From: Pleurostoma richardsiae | Lineage: Eukaryota > Ascomycota > Sordariomycetes > Calosphaeriales > Pleurostomataceae | Assembly: GCA_030052745.1 (NCBI GenBank) | Contig: JANBVO010000036.1 | Span: forward strand, 310,001 to 374,000 | Direction: 5' to 3' | DNA length: 64,000 nt | Shown: positions 59,241 through 64,000 of the stretch, in pieces | How the letters are laid out: the number at the start of each line of letters is the position of its first letter | Position numbering within the stretch: position 1 is the first letter of the stretch | The notes under the pieces: generated by a model | The model's database searches: none | What the model saw: the letters and a program-made list of their open reading frames with translations, nothing else | Told to the model about the DNA's origin: nothing | Program-made: the position numbers and the translations under genes

Positions 59241-60151
59241 GCGAGATCGGGATCCTACATTGCTGTCAGTTCTTGTCGAAGGCGAAAGTCCACCTACTTC
59301 AAGGCTTCGCTCTTGGCCGGAGCTCCACACGCCGGGGTCATTTACAATCTCGATACACTCATGAGTCTCTTCTGCGGCTGACATTTTGGAGAATATCTCG
59401 GCTCTCTAACCGTGAGGCAACTAATCAACATGAGGCGCACGATGATCAAGACCTGGCCAAGTCAAGAAATGAAAGAAATTAAGGGGCGGCACTCAGGCAT
59501 GCCAGCAAGTGGTGCTATGGGGTGCCAATTCGGAGTGTGAGCAACAGGTCATATCAACACTTACGCTGCATGATAAGAACGTGTGTATCTCTGCTCATGC
59601 AATTCCCATGCATATCAAGGGCATACGCTCACATTCTGTTGTTGGTTTTGCACAGGACAACCCCACGAGGAACCATTCTATTGGGTTTGGTCGATGCAAA
59701 GCGAGTTGAATCTTGTGACAGGTCAGGTGTGATCCTGGCATAGAAAATGGACTACCTCGGCTCAAGTAACTATGAGGGACCCAATGGGTGATACTGCAAA
59801 AGGCAACCAAGCCCTCATCAGTCTTGTTGAGCGAGATGCCAGCGGATAAGAGGAGTGGATCGCTACGTGGCGGGAGGTTTGAATATCTCGGCTGGTCCGT
59901 TGTAGCAACTCATGAGGTGACAGGACCATAACATGGCTCCTTCGCACTCGCATGGGGCACTTGCATGCCCCTCTTCCCAGATGCGTTCCCATCCACAAGA
60001 CCGCTGTAGTCAAGATACCTGACTAATATCTGGGCTCGCCTTCAAGACTCCGATGGACCCTTTAGCATTCTGCCAGCTCGTATGAAGTCGCCCATCCATA
60101 ATTCCCACCATACAAGCCGCCCGACTTCTTTTCCCCTATTAATCGAGGAAC
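59241..60151. other. Intergenic, upstream of the methyltransferase remnant
   Basis: No further gene seen. An unrecognised first exon of the methyltransferase could lie in the left 250 bases. Confidence 0.4.
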
Positions 60152-60471
60152 CTAAGGGTGACATTGATTGCTGCTCTGCACAACCCGTTGTACAGTCGGG
60201 TTGGCGCAAGTGTAACACGCACAAAGCTTGAAAGAGTCAGCAACAGCTCGCCTCGGATCAAGTAACTAACCCTTACCTTCCTCAAAGCGTCCGCTTGGGT
60301 TTCACCTGGCATAGTGATACACCGAAGGATATTTGTCATGCTGTTTCCCATGCCTGCTGCGTAGCAAGTCTCTGCTTCCACTGAATTGCAGTCGGCGCTA
60401 CTGCAGTCCACTTGCGCAACTGCAAGGGAGATGCTAATAAAGAGGCTGACGACGTAGGCCAGGAGGTGCAT
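60152..60471 (-). CDS. Small secreted cysteine-rich protein
   Basis: Exons 60471-60277 and 60226-60152, with a 50-base intron (GTAAGG...TTTCAAG, phase 0); 89 residues. A signal peptide (MHLLAYVVSLFISISLAVAQ) is followed by a mature part of about 69 residues with eight cysteines at about 23, 28, 36, 51, 67, 69, 72 and 87. The spacing C-x4-C-x7-C-x14-C-x15-C-x-C-x2-C-x14-C is not the CFEM or hydrophobin pattern, both of which also have eight cysteines. This is an effector-like or surface protein of unknown fold. If the intron is retained the last four cysteines are largely lost. Confidence 0.8.
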
Positions 60472-61427
60472 CTTCAAATATTTTTGCTCGATATGGCCTT
60501 TGAGGGCGAAGGTGGAGAGGGACAGGTCGGAGGCCGCGTGATGAATGGATCCTCCAAGGGGGGAGGAGAGACCCGCAGAGCCATATATAACGTTGGGAAT
60601 ACAGCAGGGCCTGGCTCGTAGAACAGCTCCGTCTATTGATGGATGAGGACAAATAAGGGAAAAAGTAAAGCCTCTGCTTCATGTGATACACGCTCTAGCC
60701 AGTCACCTTCCGCGGACGGTTAAATGCGAGGAAGCTGCCATAAGGGTAATTTGATGGACTTGGGCAGTGGGTATATAACCCAGCTATTTTCGGGCAGTGA
60801 AAAACACCAATCGTAAATTCGGATCAACTTCTGCCGCATGCATCATATCCAAATTGACGATCTCATATATGGTACTCGGCAATAAGTCTAGGATACAGGG
60901 GACCGGCTGGAACCGGATCACCGGACTAGTCAACGGATAGACGTGTATTCGAATGAAATTTGCTAATCAGTGCCAGATTCCGGGGACCGTTGACGTGGCA
61001 CGAGTCCGCTATTATGCTTTAGGTAGGATATGCTCACAACTCGTCTGGGTTGGGTAGGGACCACATGTCCCGTCTGGGAAATTAAGCGGCCATACCTCGA
61101 GTATCGAACGACTAAGCTCATAAGATGATAGCACTAGAGCTTTCCTCACTCTCGCATGGGTTCTCACAGTGGAACGGTGCTCTCGCTGAGAAAGTCGCTT
61201 CCACTTGTTGATCAGTGCAAGAAGCATGTCCTGAGACTGGGAAACAAGTAAGATACAATACGGTTCAGTACCAAAACGTGTCTGAGTTGGCACACACAGG
61301 CAAGAGTAATCGTCATATGTACTTGTGACTCAATATGTACAGAGCAAAGTGTGCTTATCTAGCTAGCTCCGAGCCAGCATACTATACCGACGCTCACCCA
61401 TAGGTACACGGGTGAGCGGCGCACGCC
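60472..61427. other. Intergenic: promoter of the small secreted protein and GH30 3' flank
   Basis: 956 bases with no gene seen. Read on the minus strand, a TATATAAC-like run at about 60582-60590 lies some 115 bases before the start of the small secreted protein. Confidence 0.4.
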
Positions 61428-62934
61428 CTATGATGAAGCAGGAAGCACCCAGGTCACAACGGAATTCTCGTACACACGGCCGCTCCATGTCTCCGTAGCC
61501 GCCGTGAGCGTGACGTAGACGTCGTTGCTAAACTTGTTCTCGATCACCACAGTCCTGGTGCCGTCAGGGTTCAAGGTTGCGACGGACTGAAGGCCTGTGC
61601 CGTCGCTGTATGAGTAGCTCCCTGTACCAGAGAGCACTGTGGCGCCCTTGGGTATGAATTTGCTGAACTGGCCGATCATGTAATAGTCGATGGCGAAGCT
61701 ATAAGAGTTGGCCGTGGTGTCGACAACCACTAGGCCGCGGCAGGTGGTGCAGGCGCCGTCGCCGGATAGGTGCGGCCCGTAGCTAGTGTCGGATCCGAGG
61801 GTCCAGGCCATGGCGCCCTGGGCCCAGTTCTGCAGCGGGCCCATGGTGAAATCTGCAGCCTGAGACCAGCCGGTCTGTGGGGAGGTCCAGCACTCGGTCA
61901 TATACTGGGCGATGCTCGGGTTTGAGTTGTGGAAGTCGGTTAGGACAGTCCAGTCAATGGGGTCGGCGTAGCAGTGCCAGGCTGCTCCGCTGACGTACTG
62001 AGATGCCTCGTCGATGACCGTCTGTGGGTACTCAGGGTGATCTGAGAACAGGTTAATGCTTTGATCGGCGTTGCGAGAAAAACTGCGGTAATTGCTCACC
62101 AGTGTTGTGGTCATACGCCCAGATCTCGGTGTTGAATCCGGCGGCTCGAATAGCAGGCCCGACGTTATCCTGGATCAGCGTTCCGGACTCATCGGCAAAG
62201 ATGTACATACTGGGCATGCCCGCGTTGCTGTTGAGTGGCTCGTTCTGGATGGTGATGGCGTCGACAGTGACGCCGGCATTCTGGTACGCCTGCAGGTATT
62301 TGACGAAGTACTGTCCATACTGTGTGGCGTAGCTGTGATTCAGATTATTATCGACCGTTGTGCCAGTCAGCACTCGGTTGAGCTTCATCCAGGCGGGAGG
62401 GCCCCAAGGAGTTCCGAGAAGGGTCACGCCTGAGTTGAGCGACTTCATCTGCTTGAGCAGCGCGGCCATGGCATTGCCGCGATCACCGAGGTTGAAGGAC
62501 GCAAAGCTGGTGTCCGCGTTTCCATTGTTGTCGTCGTAGGAATAGGCCGGGTCCGCTGACAGGTCGGAGGCAGCGACAGTATGGCGGATGAGGCTGAAGT
62601 TGACTCCCGCGGAGGTCATGAGACTATTCAGCAGGCTACTCAGCTTGTCACTGGAGAGCGTATTGAACACTGAAACAGTGGCATCAGTGACAGCAGCACC
62701 GAAGCCAGTGATCTTCTGCTTATAGCCGGCCGAGGTGTCGTCTATGCTCAGCTGCCAAGTGGACAGGCCGTTGGCGTTACCGGAGCCCTGGACAGGCACG
62801 TCAAACGAGCTCAGCTTGTAGGCTCCATCAGACGAGGAACAGAAAGCCTGCGGGGTAGTCGCGCGAGCCTCGGGGTTTGGCGCCGCCGACACAGCAATAG
62901 CCCCGAGCACGGCGAGCACAGAAGAGAAAAGCAT
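61428..62934 (-). CDS. Secreted GH30 glycoside hydrolase (endo-beta-1,6-glucanase-like)
   Basis: Exons 62934-62100 and 62041-61428, with a 58-base intron (GTGAGC...TTCTCAG, phase 1) that joins YDHNT to DHPEYPQTV; about 482 residues, typical of fungal GH30 endo-beta-1,6-glucanases. A signal peptide (MLFSSVLAVLGAIAVSA) is followed by the entry block ITGFGAAVTDA, LIRHTVAASDLS, GTPWGPPAWMK, the acid/base Glu in TIQNEPL and the nucleophile Glu in YMTECW, then the C-terminal beta domain ending in VVTWVLPASS. It would cleave beta-1,6-glucan of fungal walls or related glucans outside the cell. The ATG at 62934 is preferred over one 51 bases upstream because it opens the signal peptide. Confidence 0.93.
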
Positions 62935-64000
62935 CTTGAACAGTACAAGATGAGCGAGCCACTTGGAGTTGAAGGCGTCAGGCAAGGCGGAGATCTCCTG
63001 AATCCCTCGTGGTCACTCAACTTCTTTTAACGTTCTCGAAGAGATGAGACGAAGGATTCTGACCCGGCATTACAGCCACGATCGACGACGGGGGTGGAGC
63101 CTGTTTTCCAGCATGTTTCTTTTCGGGCCTTCCCCGGATTCCCAGGACTTCAGCTCTGCGAGTTGATTCATGATGCGGCCGCCAGCACACGTTGCTAGCA
63201 AGGTGCGGGCCCAGAGTCATGACATCAGCAAACAGTGGAAGAATGCCCATGGTCGGAAATACTGCGAAGGCTTAGACGATCTTTTCAAATTAAGGGTTGG
63301 CGCGTCCCCCAAGAGCCCGTCTAGCGGCGTCGCATATCATCTGACCCGCCCAAAAATAACCCCTTGCTGGTCTCCAGAGATGCGCGCTACTGTACTATGG
63401 TAGGAGAAGTACCGCGTCTGAAATCTTGATGCCCCCTTTTGCTGCCCCTCATTAAGGGTAAGGAAACGTTCCATCACAGCTTCTGCCCGATTGGGGCCAG
63501 AAACAACGACATGACGGTTCATTGGGGCGGCTGTTGAGGCTGGTAACCGGGTCGGGCACCGCGACGCTCTGGCTTGGAAGAGGTGAAACACGTCCGGGTG
63601 CTGCTCGGGATGGAGCGCCACTGCCGGCGCATTGCCGGGCGATGAGCGGATGCTAGATCGATCTGACCAACAAGTGACACTTGGGGCAGACTGGACAATG
63701 CAGTAGAGCTTACCTTGTGCTCTGCTACTATCATACAAAACGTCACTTAGCTGACTTATTTTCCTTGAAGTTAATTCAACGCAAGCCCAGGCACAGTCAG
63801 GGGATCGGCATCAGGTAAGCTTCCAGCCAGTTCGGCCCCCAATCTCACGTCAGACTGTCTCAGGAGATTCCCCTGAGGGGCAGCGAGGACTAGCGGCCGG
63901 CCTGCGAACTAGGAATGGCCATATGTCAGGTGCCGGTGCTACGTTTGAACCTCTCACAAAGCCGCCGCCCCCCTGGCAATAACCGCACGGCAATATGTCC
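62935..64000. other. Right-hand interval, GH30 promoter and beyond
   Basis: 1.07 kb with no gene recognised. A minus-strand open frame at 63337-63738 has no motif and no gene-like codon bias. Confidence 0.5.

Noticed and set aside
63337-63738. Minus-strand open frame of 133 codons
   Set aside because: No motif, no codon bias, no plausible start context.

Overview
This window is nuclear DNA from a filamentous ascomycete (Pezizomycotina, most likely Sordariomycete-like). The signs are short introns, mostly 50-90 bases, with GTNNGT donors and CTRAY branch sites; typical fungal families (HET-domain proteins, a CFEM-type seven-helix receptor, Zn2Cys6 regulator, OPT and PTR transporters, CBM1 and GH30 secreted proteins); and a four-exon gene for ribosomal protein eL36. 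I resolved 26 apparently intact or edge-truncated protein-coding genes, one probably broken methyltransferase gene and one decayed coding remnant. No rRNA, tRNA, CRISPR array or recognisable transposon was found. Exon borders were read by eye from splice signals, reading phase and family motifs.

Left block (1-8473), catabolic cluster A: phenol 2-monooxygenase-like flavoprotein (cut by the window edge), Baeyer-Villiger monooxygenase with a C-terminal membrane anchor, membrane-anchored SDR, HSL-type esterase and a P450. Read as chemistry this is alcohol to ketone, ketone to ester, ester to phenol or alcohol, then phenol hydroxylation. No PKS, NRPS or terpene synthase lies beside it.

Middle-left (9123-26315): two HET-domain proteins flank an NADPH-dependent FMN reductase-like gene and a decayed coding stretch. 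Then come a PQ-loop membrane protein, a PAP2/Aur1-type membrane protein, eL36 and an oligopeptide (OPT) transporter.

Cluster B (26980-39350): vanillyl-alcohol-oxidase-type flavoprotein, a second P450 (I-helix motif encoded by an 11-base exon), a regulator joining two C2H2-like fingers to a Zn2Cys6 cluster, a second esterase and an aldehyde dehydrogenase. This looks like a self-contained phenolic-compound degradation locus with its own regulator. Together with cluster A it could form a route from a 4-alkylphenol to a dihydroxybenzene.

Right half (40240-62934): a small secreted CBM1 protein, a CFEM receptor, a secreted BBE-like FAD oxidase, an SDR lacking the usual YxxxK, a head-to-head pair of diverged secreted paralogues of unknown function (50430-53327), a PTR peptide transporter with a 4-base coding first exon, a LaeA-type methyltransferase that seems to have lost part of its N-terminal region, a cysteine-rich small secreted protein and a GH30 glucanase. 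This half is strongly weighted to secreted and surface proteins. A GGATCC-rich repeat-like patch lies at 49808-49980.
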